Below, piece by piece: positions 50,090 to 58,635 of a DNA stretch of 63,230 bases; within the stretch, counting starts at the first letter, position 1, and the number at the start of each line of letters is the position of its first letter. This DNA is from Cryomorphaceae bacterium. GTDB lineage: Bacteria > Bacteroidota > Bacteroidia > Flavobacteriales_D > Cryomorphaceae. The notes under the pieces were generated by a model that worked only from the letters and a program-made list of their open reading frames with translations, was not told where the DNA came from and did no database searches. The DNA lies in NCBI GenBank assembly GCA_003565555.1, contig PXBH01000086.1, positions 1-63,230 of the forward strand, written 5' to 3'. The position numbers and the translations under genes are program-made.

Positions 50090-51733
50090 TTACCTCACTT
50101 CTGCCGTGGATCTTCCCGAATTTTCTTCCGAGATCTTATTCATAGCAACGCGGAGCACATTGTCATCTGCTTTCATCACGGCATAAAAGCCGTCGTTTCC
50201 CCAGATATTTCTCGCCACGTAAGCTTTGATACGGGTTTTGAGCACATCCGCAGACCGCTTGATGCCTGATGAGTCGGGATTTACACCTTTGCTTTCAGCG
50301 TACGAGATAAAGTTTCGGAAGAGATTTTCGTCTACGGTAAATCGGTCGTCGAAATCGTAGAAGGATCGATAATTTCCCAGATTTTCGCGCTGCTTGTCTG
50401 CATAATCAAAACCGAATTGATTGACCAAGCCTCTGTAGCTCACAATGCTAAGGTATTCAGATGCACCCACCGTGTCGAGTCCCACAAAAATATCCGGCGT
50501 AATCCCCCCTCCGCCGTACACTGTTTTACCGCCGGGTGTGGTGTATATCAGCGAATCGTGCACAGGGATGCTGTCGGCATACTCCATTTCGCCCGCGTGA
50601 AAGCGTTCTTCATAATCGCGGGCATAGTCTACGTCTTTTCCGTAGGGCCGTTGAATACTGCGTCCGGTAGGTGTGTAATATCGGGCTACCGTGAGGCGCA
50701 GAGCAGAATTGTCGCGCAGGTTGAGGTGCTCCTGCACAAGGCCTTTTCCGAAGCTGCGCCGTCCGATGATGCTTCCGCGGTCGTTGTCCTGAATGGCTCC
50801 CGCCAAAATTTCCGAAGCGGAGGCAGAGCCTTGATTGATCAGCACGGTAACGGGCATGTCAGAGAATCTGCCGCGTTTGCGGGCATGGTATGACCTCCGG
50901 GGGCTCGATTTGCCTTCCGTGTATACAATGAGTTGTCCTTTTTGCAAAAACTCTTCCGCCACCTTGACCGCTGCATCGAGGTACCCTCCGCCGTTTCCGC
51001 GCAGATCGATGATGAGGTGCTCCATGCCTTCCCTCTGCAGTGCTTCGGCGTGAGAAATGAACTCGTCGTAGGTGGTGCGTGCGAAGCGGCTGACTTTAAT
51101 AAATCCCGTTTGATCATCCAGCATTTGTCCCGTTGCCACGCTGTTGAGCGGAATGGTACCGCGGGTGATTTCAAAGGGTATGGTCTCTGCGCCGCGCAGT
51201 ATATCCACCTTCACCACGGTTTTGCCGGGGCCTTTGAGTCGCTTGATGACACCGTCGTTGCTGATGCCTGTACCCGCGACATTTTCACCGTCCACGGCAA
51301 TGATTTTATCCCCGGCAGTAATGCCGAGCTGCTCACTCGGACCGCCCTCAATGGCGGCGACTACCCGCACGGTGTCGTCTTGAATCAAAAACTCCACCCC
51401 GATGCCCTCAAAGTTACCCTCAAGGGGCTCGGTATACTCCGCCAGTTCTTCCGCACTGATGTAGTAAGAGTGGGGGTCAAGGTCTTCCAAAATTGCTGCG
51501 ATGGCCTTGTCGATCAAAGCATTCTTGGTAACGGAATCCACGTACTGATTCTCGATGTAGCTGATGATCTGCGTGATCTTATCGGCACGGCTGTCACCTT
51601 TTCGGGAAATGATGACGGACTGCCCCGAACTGTCGGTGAAGTAAGTCCCGATATAAATACCCGTAACCAGCATAATTGCCAGAAAAATCGGATAATAGAT
51701 GAGGATTTTATTCGTGTTGTGGTTCTGATTCAT
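50090..51733 (-). CDS. S41 family C-terminal processing peptidase (CtpA-like)
   Basis: A periplasmic serine peptidase, 547 residues, anchored by one N-terminal helix (about 10-30). A PDZ domain (about 105-185) follows a short helical region. The catalytic dyad is the Ser in QGSASASE (301-308) and Lys330 in RSFGKG, with the family segment DLRGNGGG (243-250). Such enzymes degrade or trim envelope and photosystem-type proteins; the substrate here is unknown. The C-terminal ~150 residues are a Bacteroidota-type helical extension. The start is the ATG at 51733, overlapping the stop of the dCMP deaminase gene by 26 bases. Confidence 0.94.
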   Translation of the reverse strand: MNQNHNTNKILIYYPIFLAIMLVTGIYIGTYFTDSSGQSVIISRKGDSRADKITQIISYIENQYVDSVTKNALIDKAIAAILEDLDPHSYYISAEELAEYTEPLEGNFEGIGVEFLIQDDTVRVVAAIEGGPSEQLGITAGDKIIAVDGENVAGTGISNDGVIKRLKGPGKTVVKVDILRGAETIPFEITRGTIPLNSVATGQMLDDQTGFIKVSRFARTTYDEFISHAEALQREGMEHLIIDLRGNGGGYLDAAVKVAEEFLQKGQLIVYTEGKSSPRRSYHARKRGRFSDMPVTVLINQGSASASEILAGAIQDNDRGSIIGRRSFGKGLVQEHLNLRDNSALRLTVARYYTPTGRSIQRPYGKDVDYARDYEERFHAGEMEYADSIPVHDSLIYTTPGGKTVYGGGGITPDIFVGLDTVGASEYLSIVSYRGLVNQFGFDYADKQRENLGNYRSFYDFDDRFTVDENLFRNFISYAESKGVNPDSSGIKRSADVLKTRIKAYVARNIWGNDGFYAVMKADDNVLRVAMNKISEENSGRSTAEVR

Positions 51734-52187
51734 ATGTTCCCGTGGGAATGTGTTCTATCTTAATTCCTGCGTCCTTCAACAGCTGAAGGCCGGCCCCGTC
51801 TTTGTACAGCTCAGCAAATACAACCCTCCGGATGCCTACCTGCAGGATCATTTTGCTGCAATCTTTACAGGGTGACATGGTAAGGTATAACGTCGAGTCT
51901 TGAGCATTGTTGGTGCTTCGGGCTACTTTTGATATGGCATTGGCCTCTGCGTGCAGCACGTACCACAATGTGGCACCGTCGCCTCCTTCGCAATCATTGT
52001 CAAAGCCCGAAGGCGTCCCGTTGTAACCGTCAGAAATAATCATGCCGTTTTTCACGATAATCGCCCCTACCTTTCGGCGGGTGCAGTGAGAAAGCTTGCT
52101 CCACTCTCGGGCCATCCGTAGGTAAGCCAAGTCATAGCGACGCTGCTTTTCGGGGTCGTCATACGTCAATTTTCCGTCGGCAATCAT
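51708..52187 (-). CDS. dCMP deaminase (deoxycytidylate deaminase family)
   Basis: Converts dCMP to dUMP for thymidylate synthesis. The 159 residues show the zinc-cytidine-deaminase motifs: the HAE triplet at 79-81 (ligand His and proton-shuttling Glu) and SPCKDC with Cys107 and Cys110. The YNGTPSGFDND segment is typical of dCMP deaminases rather than cytidine deaminases. The frame extends to 52265, but the ATG at 52187 gives the family length and the sequence upstream of it is not conserved-looking. It overlaps the protease gene by 26 bases, so the two may be cotranscribed. Confidence 0.93.
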   Translation of the reverse strand: MIADGKLTYDDPEKQRRYDLAYLRMAREWSKLSHCTRRKVGAIIVKNGMIISDGYNGTPSGFDNDCEGGDGATLWYVLHAEANAISKVARSTNNAQDSTLYLTMSPCKDCSKMILQVGIRRVVFAELYKDGAGLQLLKDAGIKIEHIPTGTYESEPQHE

Positions 52188-52304
52188 AAGTCTTGCGATA
52201 AAGTACGTAAAGTTAATACGAACAGTTGGGATGCCGATGCCGTGCACTACGTTAAAGATTACCAAAGCACAGTAAGGGTGGGCGGGTTTAGCGGAAAATC
52301 TTTT

Positions 52305-52334
52305 TTGCGGTATTCACGCGTTTATTTACTTTTG
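52305..52334 (+). promoter_or_regulatory. Promoter of tRNA-Leu
   Basis: TTG (52305-52307), 19 bases, then TACTTTTG (52327-52334), a full match to the Bacteroidota promoter. It ends 10 bases before the tRNA. Confidence 0.7.
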
Positions 52335-52344
52335 CAAGCCTTTT

Positions 52345-52428
52345 GCCCGGGTGGCGGAATTGGTAGACGCGTCGGATTCAAAATCCGATTCTCGCAAGGG
52401 AGTGTGGGTTCGATTCCCACCCCGGGTA
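52345..52428 (+). tRNA. tRNA-Leu, anticodon CAA
   Basis: A type II tRNA of 84 bases. The acceptor stem pairs GCCCGGG with CCCGGGT (first pair G-T) and A follows as discriminator. The anticodon stem GTCGGAT/ATCCGAT carries the loop TTCAAAA, giving CAA, and a long variable arm (TCTCGCAAGGGAG) precedes the T arm with GTGGGTTCGATTCCCAC. The 3' CCA is not encoded (ACA follows). It is preceded by a promoter and followed by its own terminator, so it is transcribed alone. Confidence 0.97.
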
Positions 52429-52438
52429 CACAAAACAG

Positions 52439-52468
52439 AAGCTCCGTTCGCGGAGCTTTTGTGTTTTC
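52439..52468 (+). terminator. Rho-independent terminator after tRNA-Leu
   Basis: AAGCTCCG and CGGAGCTT form a perfect 8-bp stem closed by a TTCG tetraloop, followed by TTGTGTTTT. It begins 10 bases after the tRNA. Confidence 0.85.
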
Positions 52469-52562
52469 AGCAAAAGTGGCGGCGCACGGCCCCTTGTTTC
52501 GTCGTTTTGACTTCCGGCACCTGAGAGGATTTTTGCAGGGTTTTTTTGCCCGCTTTTCGGAC

Positions 52563-52593
52563 TTGGTTCTCAGCATTCGGTTCGCTACCTTTG
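52563..52593 (+). promoter_or_regulatory. Promoter of the prs operon
   Basis: TTG (52563-52565), 20 bases, then TACCTTTG (52586-52593). The ATG of prs is 23 bases downstream, giving a leader of about 15-20 bases. Confidence 0.65.
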
Positions 52594-52616
52594 CGGCCCT
52601 TTTAATCAACCACGAA

Positions 52617-53552
52617 ATGAGCAGTTCCGTAAAGGTTTTTGCCGGGCAGGCATCAGAAGACATCGGCAGCAGAATTGCCGCGGCATACGGACAGAAGCTC
52701 GGAAGCCTTAAAAGAAACAGGTTCAGCGACGGTGAATTCTCCATTTCTTTTGAAGAAAGCATTCGCGGCAATTTCGTTTTTATTGTACAGTCCACCATGC
52801 CGCCTACGGACAATCTCATGGAGCTGCTCCTGATGATTGATGCCGCCAAGCGCGCATCCGCTTACAAGATTGTCGCGGTCATGCCTTATTTCGGTTTTGC
52901 CCGTCAAGACCGCAAGGATAAACCCCGCGTAGCCATTGGTGCCAAGCTCGTTGCCAACCTGCTCACGGCTGCGGGTGTAGACAGGGTCATGACGATGGAC
53001 CTCCATGCCGACCAGATTCAGGGCTTTTTCGAAGTGCCGGTAGACCATCTCTTCGCCTCCTCTATTTTCCTGCCTTTTTTGGAAGGCTTGGATACGGAAA
53101 ACCTGATCATGGCCGCCCCGGATACGGGCGGTACGAAAAGGGCAAACGCCTACGCCAAGCACCTTAACGTGGATCTCGCGATCTGCTACAAGCAGCGAAA
53201 GGTGGCCAATCAAATCGAAAATATGACCGTGATCGGCGATGTGGAAGGAAAAGATGTGATGCTGGTAGATGACATTATTGACACAGCGGGCACCCTGACC
53301 ACGGCGTCAGATATGATGATGGAAAAAGGTGCAAAAAGCGTGCGCGCCATGTGTACCCACGCCGTACTCTCCGGACCGGCATACGAGCGACTCGAAAAAA
53401 GCGCCATCAAAGAACTCATTGTTACCGACACGATTCCGCTCAAGAAGAAGAGCGACAAAATTAAAGTTTTAAGCACTGCGGATCTGTTCGCTGATGTTAT
53501 TCACAGTGCCATCAATCACCAAAGCATCAGCAAGTATTTTATCATTTCTTAA
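52617..53552 (+). CDS. prs: Ribose-phosphate pyrophosphokinase (PRPP synthetase)
   Basis: Makes PRPP from ribose-5-phosphate and ATP for nucleotide, NAD and amino-acid synthesis. The 311 residues have the RFSDGEF, MPYFGFARQDRK, DLHADQIQGFF and DDIIDTAGTL signatures (the last is the PRPP-binding loop), all in the expected order. The frame is open to 52242 through the tRNA, which cannot be coding; the ATG at 52617 begins a normal N-terminus and follows a clear promoter. It is followed after 11 bases by rplY and then pth, an order common in Bacteroidota. Confidence 0.97.
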   Translation: MSSSVKVFAGQASEDIGSRIAAAYGQKLGSLKRNRFSDGEFSISFEESIRGNFVFIVQSTMPPTDNLMELLLMIDAAKRASAYKIVAVMPYFGFARQDRKDKPRVAIGAKLVANLLTAAGVDRVMTMDLHADQIQGFFEVPVDHLFASSIFLPFLEGLDTENLIMAAPDTGGTKRANAYAKHLNVDLAICYKQRKVANQIENMTVIGDVEGKDVMLVDDIIDTAGTLTTASDMMMEKGAKSVRAMCTHAVLSGPAYERLEKSAIKELIVTDTIPLKKKSDKIKVLSTADLFADVIHSAINHQSISKYFIIS

Positions 53553-53563
53553 TTCACAACACA

Positions 53564-54202
53564 ATGAAAACAGTATCATTGAGCGGTTCTCCGAGAGAGA
53601 ACGTAGGGAAAAAAGATGCTGCTCATTTGCGTGCCGAAGGGCGCGTTCCCGCCGTAGTCTACGGCGGAGATGAACAGATCCACTTCTCCCTTGACATCAT
53701 CGAATTTTCTAAATACGTCTATACGCCTGACGTGTTTAAATTCGAATTGGAAATCGGCGGAAAGCAGGTGGAGGCCACCTTGAAAGACCTCCAGTTTGAC
53801 CCGGTTTCGGACCGGATCATTCACGCGGACTTCCTCCAGTTGATCGAAGGAAAACCCATTAAAATGGAGCTCCCCGTGCGCATCACGGGAAGTGCCATCG
53901 GTGTGCGCAACGGGGGCCGATTGGCCGTCCTTTTCCGGAGGATTAAAATTGCGGGACTTCCCAAGGACTTCCCGGATTACGCAGAGCTCGACATTACCAA
54001 GCTCCGTATAGGCCACGCATTGCGCGTCAAAGACATCACCATTCCCGGTGTGACCATTCTCCACAATCCCGACTCAGTCGTGGTAGCCGTGAAACGTGCC
54101 CGCGGAGCCATGGAGGACGAAGAGGAAGACGAAGAAGGCGAAGGCGGCGAAGGCGGTGAAGGTGCCGAAGAGACCGCTGCCGAAGCCGACAAAGCGGAAT
54201 AA
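53564..54202 (+). CDS. rplY: 50S ribosomal protein L25/general stress protein Ctc
   Basis: Binds 5S rRNA in the large subunit. The 212 residues match the long two-domain (Ctc-like) form: the N-terminal L25 beta-barrel (about 1-92, with VPAVVYGGDE) and a C-terminal TL5-type domain to about 180. The last 35 residues are almost entirely Asp, Glu, Gly and Ala, a low-complexity acidic tail frequent in Bacteroidota L25. It begins 11 bases after prs and ends 20 bases before pth. Confidence 0.95.
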   Translation: MKTVSLSGSPRENVGKKDAAHLRAEGRVPAVVYGGDEQIHFSLDIIEFSKYVYTPDVFKFELEIGGKQVEATLKDLQFDPVSDRIIHADFLQLIEGKPIKMELPVRITGSAIGVRNGGRLAVLFRRIKIAGLPKDFPDYAELDITKLRIGHALRVKDITIPGVTILHNPDSVVVAVKRARGAMEDEEEDEEGEGGEGGEGAEETAAEADKAE

Positions 54203-54222
54203 ATACCATCCCTTACCGAACA

Positions 54223-54786
54223 ATGAAATACCTCATTGCAGGATTGGGAAATATCGGCGCGGAATACGCCGATACACGCCACAACATAGGATTCAAAGTA
54301 GCGGACGCCCTCTCGGGGGCGTCCGATGCTTTGTACACCGCCGAAAGGTACGGCGACATCAGTCGCATGAAATTTCGCGGCCGCACGCTCATCGTGCTCA
54401 AGCCGAATACCTATATGAACCTCAGTGGAAAAGCCGTACGGTACTGGCTGCAGCAGGAGAAAGTGCCTCTTGAAAACCTCTTGGTAATCACCGATGACAC
54501 AGCCCTGCCTTTCGGAAAGCAGCGGCTGCGGACCAAAGGCAGCGACGGGGGCCACAACGGCCTCAAGAGCATCACCGAACTGCTGGGCACACAAGCCTAC
54601 GCCAGGCTGCGCATTGGTATCGGTAATGATTTCGGTCCGGGACAGCTGGTGCAGTATGTGCTCGGGCGATGGCTTCCCGAAGAGGAGGACGCCCTCTCGG
54701 AACGACTGGACATCGCCGTAAAAACCGTGCACTCCTTCGTGACGGCCGGCCCCGCGCTCACCATGACGCGGTTCAACAACAGATAG
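54223..54786 (+). CDS. pth: Peptidyl-tRNA hydrolase
   Basis: Releases tRNA from prematurely detached peptidyl-tRNA. The 187 residues begin MKYLIAGLGNIGAEYADTRHN, with the catalytic His20 and the substrate Asn at 21 in the expected spots. KPNTYMNLSGKAV and the RTKGSDGGHNGLKS signature follow, and the C-terminal RLRIGIG segment is normal. It is the third gene of prs-rplY-pth and ends five bases before the convergent glyS stop. Confidence 0.96.
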   Translation: MKYLIAGLGNIGAEYADTRHNIGFKVADALSGASDALYTAERYGDISRMKFRGRTLIVLKPNTYMNLSGKAVRYWLQQEKVPLENLLVITDDTALPFGKQRLRTKGSDGGHNGLKSITELLGTQAYARLRIGIGNDFGPGQLVQYVLGRWLPEEEDALSERLDIAVKTVHSFVTAGPALTMTRFNNR

Positions 54787-54791
54787 GGGTT

Positions 54792-56345
54792 TTACAACGC
54801 CTTTTCGGCAATCTTCAGCAGGGTTTTCATGCTCACCTTCTCCCCGATAATTTCCGGAAGTGCATCCGCAGAGACGCGCTCCTGACGCATGCTGTCGCGC
54901 TCGCGCAGGGTCACGGTTCCGTCTTCGAGCCCTTCGTGGTCTACCGTGATACAAAAAGGAGTACCGATGGCGTCCTGCCGGCGATAGCGCTTTCCGATGC
55001 TGTCTTTTTCATCGTACTGACAGTTGAAATCGTATTTCAGCCGGTCCATAATTTGGCGCGCGGCTTCCGGCAGGCCGTCTTTTTTCACCAGGGGAAGTAC
55101 AGCAGCTTTTATCGGAGCCACAGCCGGCGGAATTCTCAGTACGGTTCGCGATGAGCCGTCGCCGAGATCCTCTTCCGTGTAGGCCGCGGTCAGCACGGCG
55201 AGAAAAAGCCGGTCCAATCCGATGGAAGTTTCCACCACGTAAGGCACATAGCTTTCTCCCGCTTCGGGATCGAAGTACTGCAGCTTCTTTCCGCTGTGCT
55301 TTTCGTGCCCTTTCAGGTCAAAATCGGTGCGGGAGTGGATGCCCTCCAATTCTTTGAAGCCCATGGGGAAGTCGAACTCGATATCCGCGGCTGCGTTGGC
55401 ATAGTGGGCCAACTTTACGTGGTCGTGGAAGCGGTAATTCTCATCGCCGAGGCCGAGCGCACGGTGCCACTTTATCCGCGCCGCTTTCCAGGCTTCGTAG
55501 TGGTCGAGTTCCGTACCCGGTTTTACGAAGTACTGCATCTCCATTTGCTCGAATTCGCGCATGCGGAATATGAACTGCCGCGCGATGATCTCATTGCGAA
55601 AAGCCTTGCCGATCTGGGCAATGCCGAACGGCAGCTTCATCCGGGCGCTCTTCTGCACATTGAGGAAGTTCACAAAGATGCCCTGCGCCGTTTCCGGGCG
55701 AAGGTATATCTTGCTCGCATCGCCGGCTACTGAGCCCAGTTCAGTGCTAAACATCAGATTGAACTGACGCACGTCGGTCCAGTTTTTCGACCCGGTTTCG
55801 GGGTCGGCGATGCCGAGCTCCTCGATCAGGGCCTTCACCGCGCCGAGGTCTTCGGCGTCCATGGCTGCCTTGTATTTTGCCCCTATTTCATCCGCCTTGG
55901 CCTTGTTGCGCAATACATTGGGGTTGGTGGCCAAAAACTGCTCCTCGTCAAAGTTCTCGCCGAAGCGCTTCCTTCCTTTCGCTACCTCCTTGGCGATCTT
56001 CACATTGTACTTCTCCTGATGCTCTTCGATGAGTACATCGGCCCGGTAGCGGCGCTTGCTGTCCTTGTTGTCAATGAGAGGATCGTTGAAGGCATCCACG
56101 TGGCCCGAGGCCTTCCAGGTAGTGGGGTGCATAAAGATGGCGGCATCAATGCCTACGATGTTCTCGTGCATCTTTACCATGGCCTCCCACCAGTAGGTTT
56201 TGAGGTTGTTCTTGAGCTCGGCACCGTAAGGACCGTAGTCGTAAGTAGCGCTCAGGCCGTCGTATATTTCGCTCGACGGAAACACAAAGCCGTATTCTTT
56301 GGCGTGTCCCGTGATTTTCTTCAGGAGGTCTTCTTTTGCAATCAT
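54792..56345 (-). CDS. glyS: Glycine--tRNA ligase, single-subunit class II
   Basis: Charges tRNA-Gly. The 517 residues are the alpha2 (eukaryote/Gram-positive-like) form: class II core with SATYDYGPYGAELKNNL near the start, the GxAxxFRNE motif 2 segment (GKAFRNEI) and ETSIGLDRL as motif 3, followed by an anticodon-binding domain (from about 395). The frame is open to 56498, but the ATG at 56345 starts a normal N-terminus and has a -7 promoter element five bases before it, so the message is probably leaderless. It is divergent from the DUF3109 gene. Confidence 0.96.
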   Translation of the reverse strand: MIAKEDLLKKITGHAKEYGFVFPSSEIYDGLSATYDYGPYGAELKNNLKTYWWEAMVKMHENIVGIDAAIFMHPTTWKASGHVDAFNDPLIDNKDSKRRYRADVLIEEHQEKYNVKIAKEVAKGRKRFGENFDEEQFLATNPNVLRNKAKADEIGAKYKAAMDAEDLGAVKALIEELGIADPETGSKNWTDVRQFNLMFSTELGSVAGDASKIYLRPETAQGIFVNFLNVQKSARMKLPFGIAQIGKAFRNEIIARQFIFRMREFEQMEMQYFVKPGTELDHYEAWKAARIKWHRALGLGDENYRFHDHVKLAHYANAAADIEFDFPMGFKELEGIHSRTDFDLKGHEKHSGKKLQYFDPEAGESYVPYVVETSIGLDRLFLAVLTAAYTEEDLGDGSSRTVLRIPPAVAPIKAAVLPLVKKDGLPEAARQIMDRLKYDFNCQYDEKDSIGKRYRRQDAIGTPFCITVDHEGLEDGTVTLRERDSMRQERVSADALPEIIGEKVSMKTLLKIAEKAL

Positions 56346-56350
56346 GGCCG

Positions 56351-56358
56351 CAAAAGTA
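56351..56358 (-). promoter_or_regulatory. -7 element placed for a leaderless transcript (glyS)
   Basis: Minus strand reads TACTTTTG, ending five bases before the ATG at 56345. No -33 TTG is evident. Confidence 0.5.
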
Positions 56359-56505
56359 ATGGATTTGAGGTTGCGGCGCTTTACTTTCCCATACGGGCTT
56401 CGTTGTCGCCGGAAAATCAAAAGGCCCGCAGAGCTCCTTCTTATTGCCGACCGCGGGGGAAGCCCCGTCCGTCCGCAAAGAATGGCGCGGCACCGCATTC
56501 TTGGC

Positions 56506-56513
56506 TACCTTTG
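56506..56513 (+). promoter_or_regulatory. -7 element placed for a leaderless transcript (DUF3109 gene)
   Basis: TACCTTTG ends five bases before the ATG at 56519, the same spacing as at glyS and the aminotransferase gene. No -33 TTG is evident. Confidence 0.5.
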
Positions 56514-56518
56514 CAGCA

Positions 56519-57106
56519 ATGATACAAATAGATTACGTGCTGGTATCGGACGACCTTTTCTCCGAGCGCTTCCTGTGCGACCTTGCCGCCTGCAAGGGTG
56601 CCTGCTGCGTGGAAGGGGAGAGCGGCGCCCCCCTCGAGGTCGATGAGATCGGAATCCTCGAAGACAACCTTGAGGAAATACGCCCCTTCATGCGGCCCGA
56701 AGGCATTGAGGCGGTGGAGAAAAACGGGGTTTTCACCGTAGATGATGACGGGGACTTCGTAACCCCCCTCGTAGACGGACGGGAGTGCGCATTCGTGCAT
56801 TTCGACAAGGCCGGTATAGCCAAATGCGCCGTCGAAACCGCTTACAGGGCAGGGAAAACGGATTTTCTCAAACCGATATCCTGCCACCTGTATCCGATTC
56901 GCATCACTGAGCTGAAAGATTTTAGCGCGCTCAACTACCACCACTGGCCCATTTGCGATCCGGCCCGCAGTTGCGGCGCCAAGGTCGACCTCAAGGTCTT
57001 TAAATTTCTCCGCGAACCGCTGATCCGAAAATTCGGCGAAGATTTTTTCGCACAATTGGAGGCCGCCGATGCCCACCTCTCAAAACAGGATGCGACAGAA
57101 GGCTGA
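56519..57106 (+). CDS. DUF3109 family cysteine-rich protein
   Basis: A 195-residue cytosolic protein of the Bacteroidota-enriched DUF3109 family. Conserved cysteines lie in the segments DLAACKGACCVEG (near residue 25-37), GRECAF, AKCAVE, ISCHLYP and WPICDPARSCG. The spacing suggests metal or Fe-S binding, related to the YkgJ-type zinc/iron-chelating families, but this is inference. The ATG at 56519 is preferred over the longer frame from 56444 because a -7 element lies just before it and the extra sequence is not conserved-looking. It is divergent from glyS. Confidence 0.85.
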   Translation: MIQIDYVLVSDDLFSERFLCDLAACKGACCVEGESGAPLEVDEIGILEDNLEEIRPFMRPEGIEAVEKNGVFTVDDDGDFVTPLVDGRECAFVHFDKAGIAKCAVETAYRAGKTDFLKPISCHLYPIRITELKDFSALNYHHWPICDPARSCGAKVDLKVFKFLREPLIRKFGEDFFAQLEAADAHLSKQDATEG

Positions 57107-57543
57107 CCTACAAGAGGGATTAACCTGCAAGTGATTTTGTCTTAACTTTTACACATTGCGGTTTTTTGCATGCAAAGCTCAGCAAATCAGGGGGCGGGAT
57201 GAATGTTTTCCGGCCGATTCCCGCTCTTTCAGATAAAATCGTGCCGGTTTTCGGCGGGAAAAGGCGACTTATCTTCAACCGACCCGGGGACGAAAACAGC
57301 CGGAGGTAGCGCTGTGGTTGGGCTGCCGATTGCCGGCTTTTTTCGGTGTTGAAAACTTCGGTCGAATGTGAAAAGAATAGATTTGAATGCCCCCGCTTTT
57401 TTGTCAAAATTTGTGTCCGACCGACAGAGAAAGCAAGGTGCAGTTTCGATGACGACCTCGGAGCGCTTCTTTTCGTAAGAGGCATATCAGCAAAGAACTA
57501 CAGTTTAATTTTTAACCCACGAAGGATAAAGACCGCATTTATC
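57107..57543. other. 437-base leader/intergenic region before nrdB
   Basis: No gene or recognised riboswitch seen; no NrdR-box-like palindrome found. TAGATTTG (57378-57385) matches the -7 consensus and would leave a long leader of about 150 bases, though the nearest TTG is 26 bases upstream, too far. TTCCCGC (57218-57224) and GCGGGAA (57254-57260) could pair around a 29-base loop. GCCG/CGGC followed by six T near 57330-57345 is a weak terminator-like spot. Confidence 0.4.
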
Positions 57544-58581
57544 ATGGCAGAAGTAACCCCCAAAAACTCGGAAGCAAACCTCGAAGAAATCATGCCCGAA
57601 AACACTACCGTCACAGAGCCCATTCTGGCCGAAAACAAGGAGCGATTCGTGCTCTTCCCCATCAAGCACGATGACATTTGGAAATACTACAAACTATCAG
57701 AAGCCAGCTTCTGGACCGCGGAGGAAATCGACCTCCATGCCGACCTGGTGGATTGGAACGAAAAGCTCAACGACAACGAGCGCCACTTTATTAAGCATGT
57801 GCTCGCCTTCTTCGCCGCCAGCGACGGGATCGTAAACGAAAACCTCGCTGAGAACTTTCTCGCAGAGGTGCAGTACACCGAGGCCAAGTTTTTCTACGGC
57901 TTTCAGGTGATGATGGAGAACATCCATTCGGAAACCTACTCCCTGCTCATCGACACCTACATTAAAGATGACAACGAGAAGAACATGCTTTTCAATGCCA
58001 TCGAGACCTTGGATTGCGTGAAGAAGAAGGCGGACTGGGCCCTGAACTGGATCGACAACGGGAGCTTTGCCGAAAGACTGGTTGCCTTTGCCGCTGTCGA
58101 GGGAATATTCTTTTCCGGTTCGTTCTGCTCCATCTTCTGGCTCAAGAAGCGCGGCCTCATGCCGGGGCTCAGTTTTTCCAATGAGCTCATATCGCGCGAT
58201 GAAGGAATGCACTGTGATTTCGCCTGCCTCCTGTATACCAAGCATCTGGTGAATCCGCTGCCCAAAGAAACAGTGAAAAAAATCATCACCGATGCCGTCG
58301 AAATTGAAAAAGAGTTTGTGACCGACGCGCTTCCCGTAAAGCTCATCGGCATGAACGCGGACATGATGACCCAATACATCGAATTTGTTGCGGACCGCCT
58401 CTTGGTTGAGCTGGGCAATGAAAAGGTGTACAATTCATCTAATCCCTTTGATTTCATGGATATGATCAGCCTTCAGGGAAAGACCAACTTCTTTGAAAAA
58501 CGCGTAGCCGAGTACCAAAAGGCAGGCGTGAACAAGGCTTCCGCCGGCGATAAGAGCTTTACCATGGACGCTGATTTCTGA
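57544..58581 (+). CDS. nrdB: Ribonucleoside-diphosphate reductase small subunit, class Ia, eukaryote-like
   Basis: Houses the di-iron tyrosyl radical that starts deoxyribonucleotide formation by NrdA. The 345 residues carry Asp70, Glu125 and His128, with radical Tyr132 in [12 protein letters not shown], and later ligands in [10 protein letters not shown] and SRDEGMHC. The sequence resembles animal R2 proteins closely: [33 protein letters not shown] and the C-terminal FTMDADF (FTLDADF in human RRM2 as I recall it). This is the known NrdABe clade containing eukaryotes and Bacteroidota. The frame opens at 57346, but the ATG at 57544 is chosen. Confidence 0.96.
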   Translation: MAEVTPKNSEANLEEIMPENTTVTEPILAENKERFVLFPIKHDDIWKYYKLSEASFWTAEEIDLHADLVDWNEKLNDNERHFIKHVLAFFAASDGIVNENLAENFLAEVQYTEAKFFYGFQVMMENIHSETYSLLIDTYIKDDNEKNMLFNAIETLDCVKKKADWALNWIDNGSFAERLVAFAAVEGIFFSGSFCSIFWLKKRGLMPGLSFSNELISRDEGMHCDFACLLYTKHLVNPLPKETVKKIITDAVEIEKEFVTDALPVKLIGMNADMMTQYIEFVADRLLVELGNEKVYNSSNPFDFMDMISLQGKTNFFEKRVAEYQKAGVNKASAGDKSFTMDADF

Positions 58582-58635
58582 TTCGAACACCACACCTGAA
58601 TCCACCATATTTAACAATCACCAATCCCACCGCAA

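Noticed and set aside
52242-52616. N-terminal extension of prs
   Set aside because: The frame runs through the tRNA-Leu gene and its terminator; the ATG at 52617 follows a good promoter.
57107-57543. Cobalamin riboswitch or NrdR operator before nrdB
   Set aside because: No B12-box-like segment or paired NrdR boxes could be found by eye.
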